Assembly: GCA_027624035.1 (NCBI GenBank)
Contig: JAQBUI010000014.1
Span: 1-64,000, forward strand
From: Pseudomonadota bacterium
GTDB lineage: Bacteria > Pseudomonadota > Gammaproteobacteria > Pseudomonadales > Azotimanducaceae
DNA: 64,000 nucleotides
Direction: 5' to 3'
The notes under the pieces are model-generated. The model saw only the letters and a program-made list of their open reading frames with translations. It made no database searches and was not told the origin of the DNA. How positions within the stretch are numbered: position 1 is the stretch's first letter; each line of letters starts with the position of its first letter. Shown piece by piece: positions 51,677 through 61,200 of this stretch. The position numbers were made by a program, and so were the translations under genes.

Positions 51677-51893
51677 TACGTTCGTGACGGGGTTGGTGTG
51701 GCGATTTCCTCAAAGGCGGGGACTGCGTTCGATTGTCGCAAGCTGTCCAGGCGATCTCAAGTGAACAGTCGCCGCAAAGTGGCCGGTGAGCCGGTTGCAC
51801 ACTTTACACTCGTTCCCTGGGCAAATATAAAGATGGTGCAGCGCCCCATCCATGTTGGGCGCAGATTATCTTTGTGCCACAGGAGTTACAGCA

Positions 51894-53114
51894 ATGAACG
51901 ACAAACCACGCCCCCTTGAAGGCATTCGCATCATAGAGTGCGCTGTGTGGCACGCGGGGCCCGGAGCGGCTGCCATCCTTGCCGACATGGGCGCTGAGGT
52001 GATCAAGGTAGAGACGCTCGAAGGTGACCCGGAACGCTCTCAGGCGAACCTCGGGGCGGTACGGTTCGACGACGTCGGTGGTCCGGACTTCAGCTTCCTG
52101 TTCGAGCTGTCCAACCGCAACAAGCGGGGCATCTGCGTGGACATGAAGACGCCGGAGGGCAGACAGATCTTCGAGAAACTGATTGGTACCGCCGACGTTT
52201 TCCTGACCAATCTGCGCAAGTCGACCAAGCCGAAACTGGGGATAGACTACGAGAGCATCCGCCAGATCAACCCGAACATCATTCATGCCAATGTATCCGG
52301 CTATGGTCCACACGGTGATATGAGTGATGTCGGCGCCTTCGACCCTCTGGGCCAGGCGATCTCAGGAATGGTCTTTCTGACCAGTCACGATGAGCCCGTG
52401 CTGCTTCAGTCGGTGGTGCTGGACCAGATGACTTCCATTGCAGCGAGCCATGCGGTGATGTCGGCGCTGTTTGTGCGGGAACGCCATGGCTATGGGCAGG
52501 AAGTCCATGTATCGCTTTATAGCGCCGCGCTGTGGCTCACCCACTCGAACCTGCTGGCCACAGGCATCCTCGGCAAGAACCCGGTGGCGCGATGGGACCG
52601 GTACAGGAATTCGCCCCTCAGAAACTGCTTCAGGTGTGCCGATGGGAAGTGGCTGATGGGTACCAATCACCCTGAACAGAAGTTCTGGCCGTTGTTCTGC
52701 CAGGTGACAGAACAGGATGAGCTGATCGACGATCCACGATATGCCGATGTGCCGGCACGGACGGGGCGCTCAGAAGAACTGGTCAAACACTTCGAGGGTG
52801 TGTTCCTTGCCCGTGATCGCGACACCTGGCTGACCGCCCTGCAGTCGGTCGGCCTCATGTTTGCTCCTGTGCAACAACTGACGGAGGTCATCAAGGATCC
52901 CCAGGCCATCGCCAATGGTTATGTTCAGGCGTTCGACCACCCTTCCCTCGGACACATCACCATTCCAGGTTTTCCGATACAGTTCAGCCATAACTCGGCC
53001 GGTACCCATGGGCCGGCGCCGGAACTCGGTGCCCATACAGCAGAGGTACTGGACTCCCTGGGCTATTCCAGCAGCGAGATTGACGCACTTCGGGATCAGG
53101 GGATCATTGCCTGA
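51894..53114 (+). CDS. CaiB/BaiF family (class III) CoA-transferase
   Basis: A 406-residue enzyme. Markers are LEGIRIIECAVWHAGPGAAA, then ILADMGAEVIKVETLEGDPE, NKRGICVDMKTPEGRQIFEK, DVFLTNLRKSTKPKLGID and the lid GAFDPLGQAISGMVF. The C-terminus ends with LGAHTAEVLDSLGYSSSEID. The start is ATG 51894 with AGGAG 8 bases upstream; the longer frame is rejected. An enoyl-CoA hydratase gene follows 176 bases downstream on the same strand. It carries the usual Asp region of the family but the acceptor acid is unknown. Confidence 0.9.
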   Translation: MNDKPRPLEGIRIIECAVWHAGPGAAAILADMGAEVIKVETLEGDPERSQANLGAVRFDDVGGPDFSFLFELSNRNKRGICVDMKTPEGRQIFEKLIGTADVFLTNLRKSTKPKLGIDYESIRQINPNIIHANVSGYGPHGDMSDVGAFDPLGQAISGMVFLTSHDEPVLLQSVVLDQMTSIAASHAVMSALFVRERHGYGQEVHVSLYSAALWLTHSNLLATGILGKNPVARWDRYRNSPLRNCFRCADGKWLMGTNHPEQKFWPLFCQVTEQDELIDDPRYADVPARTGRSEELVKHFEGVFLARDRDTWLTALQSVGLMFAPVQQLTEVIKDPQAIANGYVQAFDHPSLGHITIPGFPIQFSHNSAGTHGPAPELGAHTAEVLDSLGYSSSEIDALRDQGIIA

Positions 53115-53290
53115 ACCGTCGGGCTGGATTCCGTTCAGGCAAGATGCCGGAGCCGCGCTACAGTTTGTTGACGGGAGCAATGTATGACAGTGCCTGCTGG
53201 CCCTGCAAACCATGAGTTTTCGCGCTATTCTGAGGCTATTGATCATAACCTCCCTGGTTGTGCTGAAAGGAAATCAACGGAGAAGAAACG

Positions 53291-54097
53291 ATGAAACTCG
53301 ACAACGTCATCTACGAGGTCAGTGAGAACATTGCACGGATTACCATGAACCGTGGCGACAAGATGAATGCGCTGAATCACGGATTGTGGGACGACCTGAT
53401 CGCCGCGTTTGATGAGGCGGAACACGACCCTGAGGTGCGGGCCATTATCCTGTGTGGCAAGGGGCGGGCGTTTTGTGCCGGATGGGATCTGAAGGCGAGC
53501 TACTACATCACGGGCCCGCAAGACCAGCAACAATGGACTACGAGCAATGCATTGTCGGCGCTGCGCAGCATCAGCGAGCGCTATCTCAAAATCATGAATA
53601 TTCCCAAGCCCGTCGTTGCCCAGGTCCACGGTTACTGTCTGGCGGCCGGCTGCTACCTGGAGATGCTGTGTGATATGGCCATCGCGGCAGAGGACGCCAG
53701 GATGGGGCACCCGGTCGGTCGTGGAGGCGTCGACAGTATGCCGTTGTGGGTCTCATACCTTGGCCAGCGCAAGGCCCGGGAGATGTTGATGACTCAGAAG
53801 ATCATCGATGGCAAGGAGGCGGAGCGGATTGGCCTCGTAAACTATGCCGTTCCGGCCGACAAGCTCGAACAGGAAGTCTGGGCGACGGCAAAGACGCTGG
53901 CCGCGGCGGACCCGGACGCCATCGCCATCCAGAAAACGGCCTTCAATACCCATGCTGAAATCATGGGGCGTGGCGCAACGTTTGCCTACCATTCACAGCT
54001 CAATGCACTGGGCCGTGTCGGTGCCGGCGGGCGTGGTCGTGGCGGCATCAGTATTGATGAGTCCCGGGCCAACACGAAAGCGCAACAGCCGGATTAA
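53291..54097 (+). CDS. Enoyl-CoA hydratase/isomerase
   Basis: A 268-residue crotonase. Strand one is NIARITMNRGDKMNALNHGL, the first oxyanion loop GRAFCAGWDLKASYY, the second VHGYCLAAGCYLEMLCDMAI. The region that normally supplies a catalytic Glu reads RMGHPVGRGGVDSMPLW, without an obvious Glu, so the reaction may differ from simple hydration. The C-terminal Gly-rich AGGRGRGG is odd. An AGGAGA-type site (CGGAGAAGAA) precedes the ATG. It is likely linked with the CoA-transferase upstream. Confidence 0.87.
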   Translation: MKLDNVIYEVSENIARITMNRGDKMNALNHGLWDDLIAAFDEAEHDPEVRAIILCGKGRAFCAGWDLKASYYITGPQDQQQWTTSNALSALRSISERYLKIMNIPKPVVAQVHGYCLAAGCYLEMLCDMAIAAEDARMGHPVGRGGVDSMPLWVSYLGQRKAREMLMTQKIIDGKEAERIGLVNYAVPADKLEQEVWATAKTLAAADPDAIAIQKTAFNTHAEIMGRGATFAYHSQLNALGRVGAGGRGRGGISIDESRANTKAQQPD

Positions 54098-54197
54098 CTG
54101 TCCGGATCTGGTCACGCGCACAGTCCGCATCGGCCTCAGCGGCGCCAAATGGTCTGCTGTCCAGATCGCGTGCAGACCGCATGGCGGTCCGGTCCTC

Positions 54198-55325
54198 CTA
54201 CCAGTAGTCGGCCATTACACTATGCTGTTCCGATAGCTCGATATTCTCCTTTTCGATGATCTGCTGCATGCCGTCCCACTCGCTCCAGTGATGGCACAGT
54301 TTATCGATGGAGGTCTTATAGGGGTCGTAACTGTCCGGGTATTCAAGAAAGTCACCATTGAGTGCCCGGTCGGGATGGTCCGACACACCCCAGCCCACTC
54401 GCCGGTTCCCTTCATGGGGGTTGTCCGGCCGATGGCGCCGGATGCGAAAGTAGACGTTGATCCTGGGGTCATCGCTCAGGTTGGGTGTGGCGGTGTGTGG
54501 CAGTGCATGCAGGGCAATCACGGCATCGCCTTCCTGCATCAAAGCGGGGGTGAGTTCCGGCCAGGGCCAGCCCTTCATCTCGAATCGGTTGTCAGGGTAG
54601 GTGCGTACCATCGCCTCGGGCATCTTTCCCGCGTAGGCGTTGTCCTCGCCAGATGCGACCAGTCGTGGCCAGCCGGGCCCGCCACCCCCGATCGGGCCCC
54701 CCTTGCGGCGCTGCATACGGAAGAATGCCTCCACTGCCTCGTGCGCGCCCCGGCGAACGGCGAATTGACCTTTGCCGGGAGTGCTCTGATCGTTCAGACA
54801 GACGCCGACGAATGCCGTGAAGCTGCCGATGGCCAGCGTCCGGTCCGGGTCCTGCCACAGGGGTGCCCCGCCGGCGGGCCCCATGGACTTCGGGTCCCCA
54901 TCACTTCCCCAGGTGTGTAGATCCTGGCCAGATGCCAGGATCTCGCTGCGCTTGACGGGGCACAGGCCCGCCCAGCCGCCATCCACATGGGCCTCGGGGT
55001 GCGGTATTTTGGCGGGGTCGAATTCGGCCCGGACGACGGCATCACTGGACCCGGGGGCGGTTAAGGCCACGAATCCGGTGATCGGGCGGGTATGAGGGCC
55101 CATTGCCTCCTCCAGGATATCGGGGAGGATGGAGTCGTTGTAGAGCCCGACCGTGCGCGGGTCCCTGTTGTTGGCGTAGCCCTTGTTATCCGGGTTCTCG
55201 TTGATCAACTGCTTGACCGCCCGGGTCATGTCTGCGGAGATGGCCTGCCGGACGATGATAAAACCGTCCCGGTACAGCCGTCGCTTTTCGTCCTGGGAAA
55301 GTCTGGGTTCATGCTGCGATGTCAT
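54198..55325 (-). CDS. PhyH-like dioxygenase, larger variant
   Basis: A 375-residue protein of the phytanoyl-CoA dioxygenase superfamily. The N-terminus RLYRDGFIIVRQAISADMTR is typical. The iron motif is HVDGGW (near residue 114) and the distal His lies in ALHALPHTATPNLSDDPR near 285, followed by INVYFRIRRHRP with the 2-oxoglutarate Arg. A glycine-rich insert (GGPIGGGGPGWPRLVASGE) lies between. It is larger than the other PhyH paralogues here and probably acts on a different substrate. It lies on the same strand as the GH2 gene, 130 bases downstream of that gene's end. Confidence 0.82.
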   Translation of the reverse strand: MTSQHEPRLSQDEKRRLYRDGFIIVRQAISADMTRAVKQLINENPDNKGYANNRDPRTVGLYNDSILPDILEEAMGPHTRPITGFVALTAPGSSDAVVRAEFDPAKIPHPEAHVDGGWAGLCPVKRSEILASGQDLHTWGSDGDPKSMGPAGGAPLWQDPDRTLAIGSFTAFVGVCLNDQSTPGKGQFAVRRGAHEAVEAFFRMQRRKGGPIGGGGPGWPRLVASGEDNAYAGKMPEAMVRTYPDNRFEMKGWPWPELTPALMQEGDAVIALHALPHTATPNLSDDPRINVYFRIRRHRPDNPHEGNRRVGWGVSDHPDRALNGDFLEYPDSYDPYKTSIDKLCHHWSEWDGMQQIIEKENIELSEQHSVMADYW

Positions 55326-55456
55326 GTGGTGTCCTCGAATCCTGAACTGAAACCTATCCCATTTCCCGATTTGATTTCAATGACCGTGGCTGGCCCTGGC
55401 AGCAACCGTCTGCTGCTGCCTGTTGTACGGGGTCATAGCGTCAGATAGTTTTGGAT

Positions 55457-57289
55457 CTATCGTTCCTGATCCCGATTCGGGAACAGGGGCGCCGCGATCT
55501 GTGCCAGCAGCGCCCGGTCGAGCTTTTCGACCCTTCGGTCATAGGTGAGCAATCCGTTCACTTCTCCTTCCACATCGCTCGTCTGGGTGTACACCGCACC
55601 GCTCACGGTCCGCTGCTGGGCCATCTCGATGACACCCCGGGCTTTTTCCCGGAAGGCGGCTTCAAAGGCTTCTTTCGAGTCGTAGGTTTGATAGCCCCAG
55701 TTGCGCATTTCGGGGTTCCACAAATGCGATTCGATGGGCCAGCCGATCCCGCCATACTCCCCAAGCAGCAGCGCCCGGGTGGGGTCCGGCGGGGGCAGGC
55801 GAGGCACCTCATGATAGTCATGCCAATCCCGGATGTCGCCGCAGTCCTGATCCAGCCAGCCGCTGACGGAATTAATGAGGCGAGAGGGGTCCAGTCCTCT
55901 GACCATGTCGGTGAGCCTGGATGAATCATATTGGCCCCATCCCTCGTTATGAATCACCCACATCACAATGGATGGGTGATGGGAAAACCGGCTGACGAGT
56001 CGGCGCAATTCGACTTCGAACTGCTCGGACACCTGGTGTTTGAGCTGGTTCAGGCCTTCATCCCTCATGCCCACGAAATGCGCTGGGGCTGCCGCTGACG
56101 GCATATCCTGCATCACCAGAAGGCCCACTCGGTCACAGTAGTAGTAATAGCGTTCAGGCTCGACCTTGATGTGTTTGCGGATCGAATTGAATCCGGCCGC
56201 CTTCAGGAACTCAAGCTCATAGATCATCGCCGCATCAGCAGGTGGTGTCAGAAGCCCGTCCGGCCACCAGCCCTGATCGAGAGTCGCCAGGTGAAATTCC
56301 GGTTCCCCGTTCAGGAGGATGACGGGCTGGTCAGACCCGGCCACGGTGCCAAGGGTGATCTCGCGAAAGCCGGTGTAGCTTGTGACGCTGTCAATCGCTT
56401 CGCCCACCACTTCAGCAGTTCGGTACAGCGCCTGCTCACGCTCGCCCCGGCTGCTGGGATTCTCCCCGGGTTCCGGTACGGATACGGGAACTAACTCCAC
56501 CAGCAGGTCGTACAGTACCGGATGACCCGGAGACCATCGCTCGACATCGGGTACGGACAGATGAATCTGCCGGTCGGGCCTGCCAATCGTCGCAGCGACT
56601 TCCGTTCCCCGCTGATGCAGGGAGACCCTCACGCCGAGATCGGTTCGCGTTGTTGGCCGGGTCAGTACCGCGACCACCCCCAGGCGCTCTCCGGGTGCAT
56701 CGGGCGTCAGATGTAGCTCGGCAATCGCCGTGTCCGAAGGAATTGGTTCCAGCCAGACGGTTTGCCAGATTCCGGTGACGGGCGTGTACCAGATCCCCTG
56801 GGGCTTTTGAACCTGTTTGCCACGAGGTTGTTCGCCGCGGCTTGTGGGGTCCCTGACTGCAACGACCAGGGTGTTGATCCCCGCCTGGAGCCAGGGTGTG
56901 ATATCAACGGATATTCTGTCAGCTCCGCCCTTGTGGGCATCGGCCCAGGCGCCGTTTACCCAGATGCTGCACTGGAAGTCCACCGCGTCCAGATGCAGCA
57001 GGACGTTGCTGCCCTGCCACTCGGGGTCAAGTTCAAATTCCCGCCGATACCATAGCTGTTCATGCTCGGAGACCCGGCGCTCGACACCCGAAAGCACGCT
57101 TTCAACCGCAAAGGGAACCAGTATCTCGCCCTGCCATTCATGGTCTTCCGGCATCGGGGCTTTCAATGGGCGAATTGCATACCGCCAGCGCCCATTGAGG
57201 TTCTGCCACAGGTCCCGGACCAGCGTCGGCCTGGGGTATTCGGGCCAACAGTTGGTGGCTGATACTTGCTCGCCCCAGGTGGTTTTCAT
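55457..57289 (-). CDS. Glycoside hydrolase family 2 enzyme
   Basis: A 610-residue GH2 glycosidase (beta-galactosidase/glucuronidase/mannosidase superfamily). A jelly-roll N-domain (RPTLVRDLWQNLNGRWRYAI; LWYRREFELDPEW; HLDAVDFQCSIWVNG) and an Ig-like domain precede the TIM barrel. The acid/base is Glu449 in HNEGWGQ and the probable nucleophile Glu511 in LLGEYGG. The tail motif YTQTSDVEGEVNGLLTYDR is highly typical. No signal peptide is visible from the ATG at 57289 (GGAGG 5 bases upstream), so it should act in the cytoplasm on an imported sugar. No transporter or sugar operon is adjacent. Confidence 0.9.
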   Translation of the reverse strand: MKTTWGEQVSATNCWPEYPRPTLVRDLWQNLNGRWRYAIRPLKAPMPEDHEWQGEILVPFAVESVLSGVERRVSEHEQLWYRREFELDPEWQGSNVLLHLDAVDFQCSIWVNGAWADAHKGGADRISVDITPWLQAGINTLVVAVRDPTSRGEQPRGKQVQKPQGIWYTPVTGIWQTVWLEPIPSDTAIAELHLTPDAPGERLGVVAVLTRPTTRTDLGVRVSLHQRGTEVAATIGRPDRQIHLSVPDVERWSPGHPVLYDLLVELVPVSVPEPGENPSSRGEREQALYRTAEVVGEAIDSVTSYTGFREITLGTVAGSDQPVILLNGEPEFHLATLDQGWWPDGLLTPPADAAMIYELEFLKAAGFNSIRKHIKVEPERYYYYCDRVGLLVMQDMPSAAAPAHFVGMRDEGLNQLKHQVSEQFEVELRRLVSRFSHHPSIVMWVIHNEGWGQYDSSRLTDMVRGLDPSRLINSVSGWLDQDCGDIRDWHDYHEVPRLPPPDPTRALLLGEYGGIGWPIESHLWNPEMRNWGYQTYDSKEAFEAAFREKARGVIEMAQQRTVSGAVYTQTSDVEGEVNGLLTYDRRVEKLDRALLAQIAAPLFPNRDQER

Positions 57290-57485
57290 CGTGCCTCCAG
57301 TTTGTTGATGCTGCCCGACAGCCGCTGAATGATGACCCTGGCATTCGGTTGATGAGCATAGGTCGAGCTGATCGGCCGGTTTAGCCATTAAATCGACCGC
57401 GATCATGAGAGGCAAGACCCACTGGCGTTAGACTTCACCAGAGCATTGTGGTTTGTTATCACCAAACCCAGCAGCAGGAGTTCCA

Positions 57486-58328
57486 ATGAAAGAAGTAGCG
57501 GGCAAGGTCGCCTTTGTCACCGGTGGCGCCTCGGGCATTGGCCTCGCCATGGTGCGGTCATTCTCCGCGGCCGGTATGAAGGTCGTGGTGGGAGATATTG
57601 AGCAGGATGCGCTGGCCGCGGTTGAGCGGTCCTTCGAGAACAGCAATGCAGAGGTGCACACGATCGCGGTGGATGTGACGGACCGTGACGCGATGGCGGC
57701 TGCGGCCGATGAGGCCGAGGCGACCTTTGGCAAGATCCACGTCCTGTGCAACAACGCCGGTGTAGCGCTGGTGGACGCCATTGAGAATGCCGACTACCGG
57801 GACTGGGACTGGCTGATCGGTGTCAACCTGAACGGCGTGGTGAACGGCTTGCAGACCTTCCTGCCCCGTATCCGGCGCCATGGGGAAGGCGGTCACATCG
57901 TTAACACGGCATCGCTTGCCGGGGTGACGTCTATTCCCGGTTTTGGAGTCTACAACGCAACCAAGTGGGCAGTGGTAGGCATATCGGAAACCCTGCGCAA
58001 GGAGCAGGCCGCGAACGGCATTGGCGTCTCGGTGCTCTGCCCCGGCATCGTCAATACCAATATCGGCGCTGCGGACCGGAACCGCCCGGTTGAACTGGTG
58101 ACCGGCCGGCCCTCCTTTGCCGCGTCGCCGAAGGGCCTTGATGTACAGACCCTGGAAGGCGTGCTCGACCCATCGGTGGTCGGTGACATGGTGCTCACCG
58201 CCATTGTCGAGAATGATCTGTATATCTTCACCCATCCGGAGCTGCAGCCGATGTCTGACGCCCGGTTTGAGGAAATGAACAGGGCCTTCGACAGGTGGCG
58301 GTCCTGGCGGGAAGCCCATGGTGTCTAG
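57486..58328 (+). CDS. Short-chain dehydrogenase/reductase (SDR)
   Basis: A 280-residue NAD(P)-dependent oxidoreductase of the classical SDR type. The cofactor motif is TGGASGIGLAM (about 13-23), then NNAGVAL, the catalytic Ser in NTASLAG, and Tyr-Lys in GVYNATKWAVVG (YxxxK). The start is ATG 57486 with AGGAG 5 bases upstream. A class III CoA-transferase gene begins 18 bases after its stop, so the two form an operon. The C-terminal half is somewhat long, with a substrate lid around NRPVELVTGRPSFAAS. The substrate is not evident. Confidence 0.9.
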   Translation: MKEVAGKVAFVTGGASGIGLAMVRSFSAAGMKVVVGDIEQDALAAVERSFENSNAEVHTIAVDVTDRDAMAAAADEAEATFGKIHVLCNNAGVALVDAIENADYRDWDWLIGVNLNGVVNGLQTFLPRIRRHGEGGHIVNTASLAGVTSIPGFGVYNATKWAVVGISETLRKEQAANGIGVSVLCPGIVNTNIGAADRNRPVELVTGRPSFAASPKGLDVQTLEGVLDPSVVGDMVLTAIVENDLYIFTHPELQPMSDARFEEMNRAFDRWRSWREAHGV

Positions 58329-58346
58329 CAGGGCGGCTGAATACCG

Positions 58347-59429
58347 ATGAGCAAGGCCCCCAACACCTTCGAACACGGCCCGCTCACGGGCATCCGGGTG
58401 CTGGACCTGTCTTCGGTGGTCTCTGGCCCGATGGCTGCCGTGGTGCTGGCTGATCAGGGCGCGGATGTCATCAAGGTGGAGCCGCCGGGCTGGGGAGACG
58501 GCATTCGCAATCTGGGGGCCAGTCGCAACGGTCTGTCTGCCATCTTTGCGATGATCAATCGGAACAAGCGCTCCATTGGCATCAACCTGAAACATCCTGA
58601 TGGTCAGGTATTGGTCAAGGCTCTGGTCGAGAAGGTGGATGTCGTCCTGCAGAATTACCGGCCCGGCAAGATGGACCGGCTCGGCCTCGGATACGACCAG
58701 CTTTGCCTGCTCAATCCGGAGCTCATCTATGCGTCCATCAGCGGCATGGGAGAAGTCGGCCCCTATGCCGAGCAGAAGGTCTATGACTATGTGATTCAGG
58801 GGATCAGTGGCGTCATCGATGCCCAGGCGGGCCAGGGTGGCCCGCAAATGGTGCGGACCATCATCTACGACAAGGTCACGGCACTCACCGCGGCCCAGGG
58901 CATCACCGCGGCGTTGCTGGCACGTGAGCGGGGGGCGGGCGGGCAGCACATCAAGCTGCCGATGATTCACGCGGGCATCTACTTCAACTGGCCTGATCTG
59001 ATGTGGAACTACAGTTTCGTCGGTGATGGGGTGCGGCGCTCGGGCGATCTGGCGGACATGTACGAGATCAACCAGGCCAATGATGGCGCGATCGTCTCCC
59101 ATCGGCTGGGCGCAGACACCTCAGGCTACAGCGCCGAACAACTGGTGGAGATTCTGGCCGCCAGTGATATTCCCGTCTCAAAGGTAAACCGGCGCGATGA
59201 AGTGGCGCGCGACCCGCAGGTTCAGGCACTGGACCTGTTGGAAACCACCGAGCATCCCCGTGGGGGCACCATGCAGTTGCCGAGGCCCCCGGTCACTTTT
59301 TCGGCAACGCCATCAGAGCATCGTTACCATTCGCCAGAAACCGGTGAGCACACGGTAGAGATCCTGTCCGAACTGGGCCTCGAGTTCTCAGAGATGCAGG
59401 CTCTGGCCCGTGCCGGCGCGATTGGGTGA
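58347..59429 (+). CDS. CaiB/BaiF family (class III) CoA-transferase
   Basis: A 360-residue enzyme with the family opening LTGIRVLDLSSVVSGPMAAV, then VLADQGADVIKVEPPGWGDG. NKRSIGINLKHPDGQVLVKA and DVVLQNYRPGKMDRLGLGYD follow, and the lid region is DYVIQGISGVIDAQAG. It is about 40 residues shorter than the other CoA-transferases here, mostly in the second half. It is co-directional with the SDR at 57486 and ends 6 bases before a convergent SDR gene. Confidence 0.88.
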   Translation: MSKAPNTFEHGPLTGIRVLDLSSVVSGPMAAVVLADQGADVIKVEPPGWGDGIRNLGASRNGLSAIFAMINRNKRSIGINLKHPDGQVLVKALVEKVDVVLQNYRPGKMDRLGLGYDQLCLLNPELIYASISGMGEVGPYAEQKVYDYVIQGISGVIDAQAGQGGPQMVRTIIYDKVTALTAAQGITAALLARERGAGGQHIKLPMIHAGIYFNWPDLMWNYSFVGDGVRRSGDLADMYEINQANDGAIVSHRLGADTSGYSAEQLVEILAASDIPVSKVNRRDEVARDPQVQALDLLETTEHPRGGTMQLPRPPVTFSATPSEHRYHSPETGEHTVEILSELGLEFSEMQALARAGAIG

Positions 59430-59435
59430 ATGAAC

Positions 59436-60179
59436 TTACCAGGTCTCGTTCCAGGGGCGCAGTATCACTTCAAAGGCCCAGGTCGACCGGTGCTGGCGAT
59501 GCAACTGCAGGTACAGGTCTGCAATCCGGTCCGGGTGTGCCTGGTTGTCATCCACCGTTTCACCAGCCATGCGATGCGCCCGTGAGCCATCCTCCTGCTG
59601 CCAGCCGATCGCCGCATCAATGGGTACATGAGCCACATGAATGCCCTGGGGCATCAGTTCTCGTGCCATGCTTTGCGCCAGCCCGGCTTTGCCGTGGCAG
59701 GCCGCAGCGAAGGCGCCGCTGCGCGGATAGCCCTTGAAGGCGGCACTGGCATTGGTGAACAGGATGGTGCCCTTGTGACCTTCGTGGCCCGGCAGATCCA
59801 GCATGGCCCTCGCGGCCTGCTGGCCGACCAGGAATGCGCTGAAGGTCGAGTTCTTCAGCGTATCCAGCACCAGATGCGGGTCGACCTCGGAGATGGATTT
59901 GCGAAAAACGTCACGTGATCGCCCGTCGATGTTATGAATTACCAGTGCCGGGGTGCCAAGGGTTGCGGCGACCTGGTCGAACATCGAGGCGACCTGTGCC
60001 GGGTCCGATGCATCACATGAAATGAGCAGGACGCCATGCTCCCTCGCCAGTGCCTGCAGGACCGACTTGTCGATATTCCGGGCCGCCACGGCAACCTTCA
60101 TACCCTGCCGGGCAAACAACCTGGCACAGCTTGCACTGATGCCAGGGCCGCCACCTACGATAAGCGCTACCTCGTCCAC
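59436..60179 (-). CDS. SDR-family protein lacking the catalytic tyrosine
   Basis: A 247-residue Rossmann-fold protein. The N-terminal motif is VGGGPGISASCARLF. The region normally reading YxxxK is GAFAAACHGKAGLAQSMARE, so the Lys is there but the Tyr is replaced by Ala. The Ser position is in TNASAAFKG. The subgroup ends AFEVILRPWNETW, comparable to known atypical SDRs with a similar HRSTWAFE/WTHE tail. It starts one base before the isomerase gene's end on the same strand, so both form one transcript. Catalysis by the classical mechanism is doubtful. Confidence 0.82.
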   Translation of the reverse strand: MDEVALIVGGGPGISASCARLFARQGMKVAVAARNIDKSVLQALAREHGVLLISCDASDPAQVASMFDQVAATLGTPALVIHNIDGRSRDVFRKSISEVDPHLVLDTLKNSTFSAFLVGQQAARAMLDLPGHEGHKGTILFTNASAAFKGYPRSGAFAAACHGKAGLAQSMARELMPQGIHVAHVPIDAAIGWQQEDGSRAHRMAGETVDDNQAHPDRIADLYLQLHRQHRSTWAFEVILRPWNETW

Positions 60180-60788
60180 TCAGGCACCACTCTGCTGTTG
60201 TGCGGTTTCGATGGCATCACGGAGTTTGTCCTTGCCGAAGAAGATCTCCTCACCGACAAATAGCGTAGGCGACCCGAAGGTGCCACGGCCCACGGAGCCT
60301 TCCGTGTTCTCGATCAGTCGCTGCTTGACGGCGGGGTCGGTTATGCCCTCGAAGATGCTGTCAGAGGGTAACCCTGCCGCTTCGAGGGCCCCGGCGATCA
60401 CATCATCTTCATCCATCTTCAGCGCCTGTTCCCACATGGCGCTGTACATCGCATTGATGTACTGCATGGTGTAGTCCGTGCTCTGTGCAAACACGGCGCC
60501 TCGCATCATCTTGAGGGTGTTCACCGGAAAATGGGGGTTGGGGACCTGTGGCTTGATACCATATGCCTCGCAGAACCGTCTGGTTTCGATCCGCTGATAG
60601 TCCGGCTTGTTCTTGATGCCCTGCAGGGACACGGCAGGAGAGACATTGTTCGTCGCTTTGAACACGCCGCCCAGCAGGACCGGCACATACTCAAATTGTA
60701 TTCCGGTTTTTTGCGTCATCGCAGGGATCACCTTATGTACCAGATAGGCGTTGGGGCTGCCAAAGTCATAGTGAAATTCAATTTTCAT
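60180..60788 (-). CDS. 2-hydroxychromene-2-carboxylate isomerase-like (DsbA-fold) protein
   Basis: A 202-residue thioredoxin-fold protein of the kappa-GST/HCCA isomerase group. It opens KIEFHYDFGSPNAYLVHKVI, with the active-site Ser-Pro in place of CxxC. It continues with YVPVLLGGVFKATNN and PHFPVNTLKMMRGA, and ends GTFGSPTLFVGEEIFFGKDK, where the cis-Pro is seen. HCCA isomerases act with glutathione in aromatic (naphthalene-type) degradation; many homologues in bacteria have other roles. It lies directly upstream of the atypical SDR gene with no gap. Confidence 0.88.
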   Translation of the reverse strand: MKIEFHYDFGSPNAYLVHKVIPAMTQKTGIQFEYVPVLLGGVFKATNNVSPAVSLQGIKNKPDYQRIETRRFCEAYGIKPQVPNPHFPVNTLKMMRGAVFAQSTDYTMQYINAMYSAMWEQALKMDEDDVIAGALEAAGLPSDSIFEGITDPAVKQRLIENTEGSVGRGTFGSPTLFVGEEIFFGKDKLRDAIETAQQQSGA

Positions 60789-60856
60789 GGATGGTTGCTC
60801 CGTGGGCGGTTAAGGAATATATGATTTCATCGATAGAAGGCATGCCAGCTTGTCTA

Positions 60857-61200
60857 ATGGTTCCACCATGCCAGATCAGAGAAGGACCGCATGTCGATCT
60901 CGTGGGTCCAGGTAGATCGATGTTGTGGGGCCAGATGCAGGTATGTCTCGGCGATTCGCTCGGGGTCCATCAGCCCATCTGCCTTGCCGCGGGTATCGCG
61001 GAGCTGCTGGAAGCCATCTCAAAGGCCTTATCGCTCGTATCGGACGACGCACCACCTGCCTGCGTGATGGCCTGCACCATGTTGTCCAGGCCCTCACTGT
61101 CACTGCGCCTGCAGAGCACCGTATGGTAGCCCTCTCTGGCGAATCGTTGTCCGGTGGTGCTGCCGATGCCGGCACCAGCTCCTAGTACCAGCTCCTAGTA
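60857..61200 (-). pseudogene. SDR-like gene with an internal deletion
   Basis: On the minus strand, the beginning reads LVLGAGAGIGSTTGQRFARE, then GYHTVLCRRSDSEGLDNMVQ, the start of an SDR. After about 45 more bases it shifts frame and jumps to a typical SDR C-terminus: PERIAETYLHLAPQHRSTWT, then HEIDMRSF. The middle 120 or so residues, including the active site, are missing. The tail (HRSTW) is close to that of the intact neighbour at 59436, so this is probably a dead paralogue. A 13-base tandem duplication lies at its 5' end. Confidence 0.7.

Noticed and set aside
57558-59102. 514-residue minus-strand ORF
   Set aside because: It is antisense to the SDR and CoA-transferase genes and has no recognisable domain. 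Such shadows are common in GC-rich DNA.
60876-61175. 99-residue minus-strand ORF
   Set aside because: It is in the wrong frame. The underlying sequence is explained by the internally deleted SDR pseudogene.
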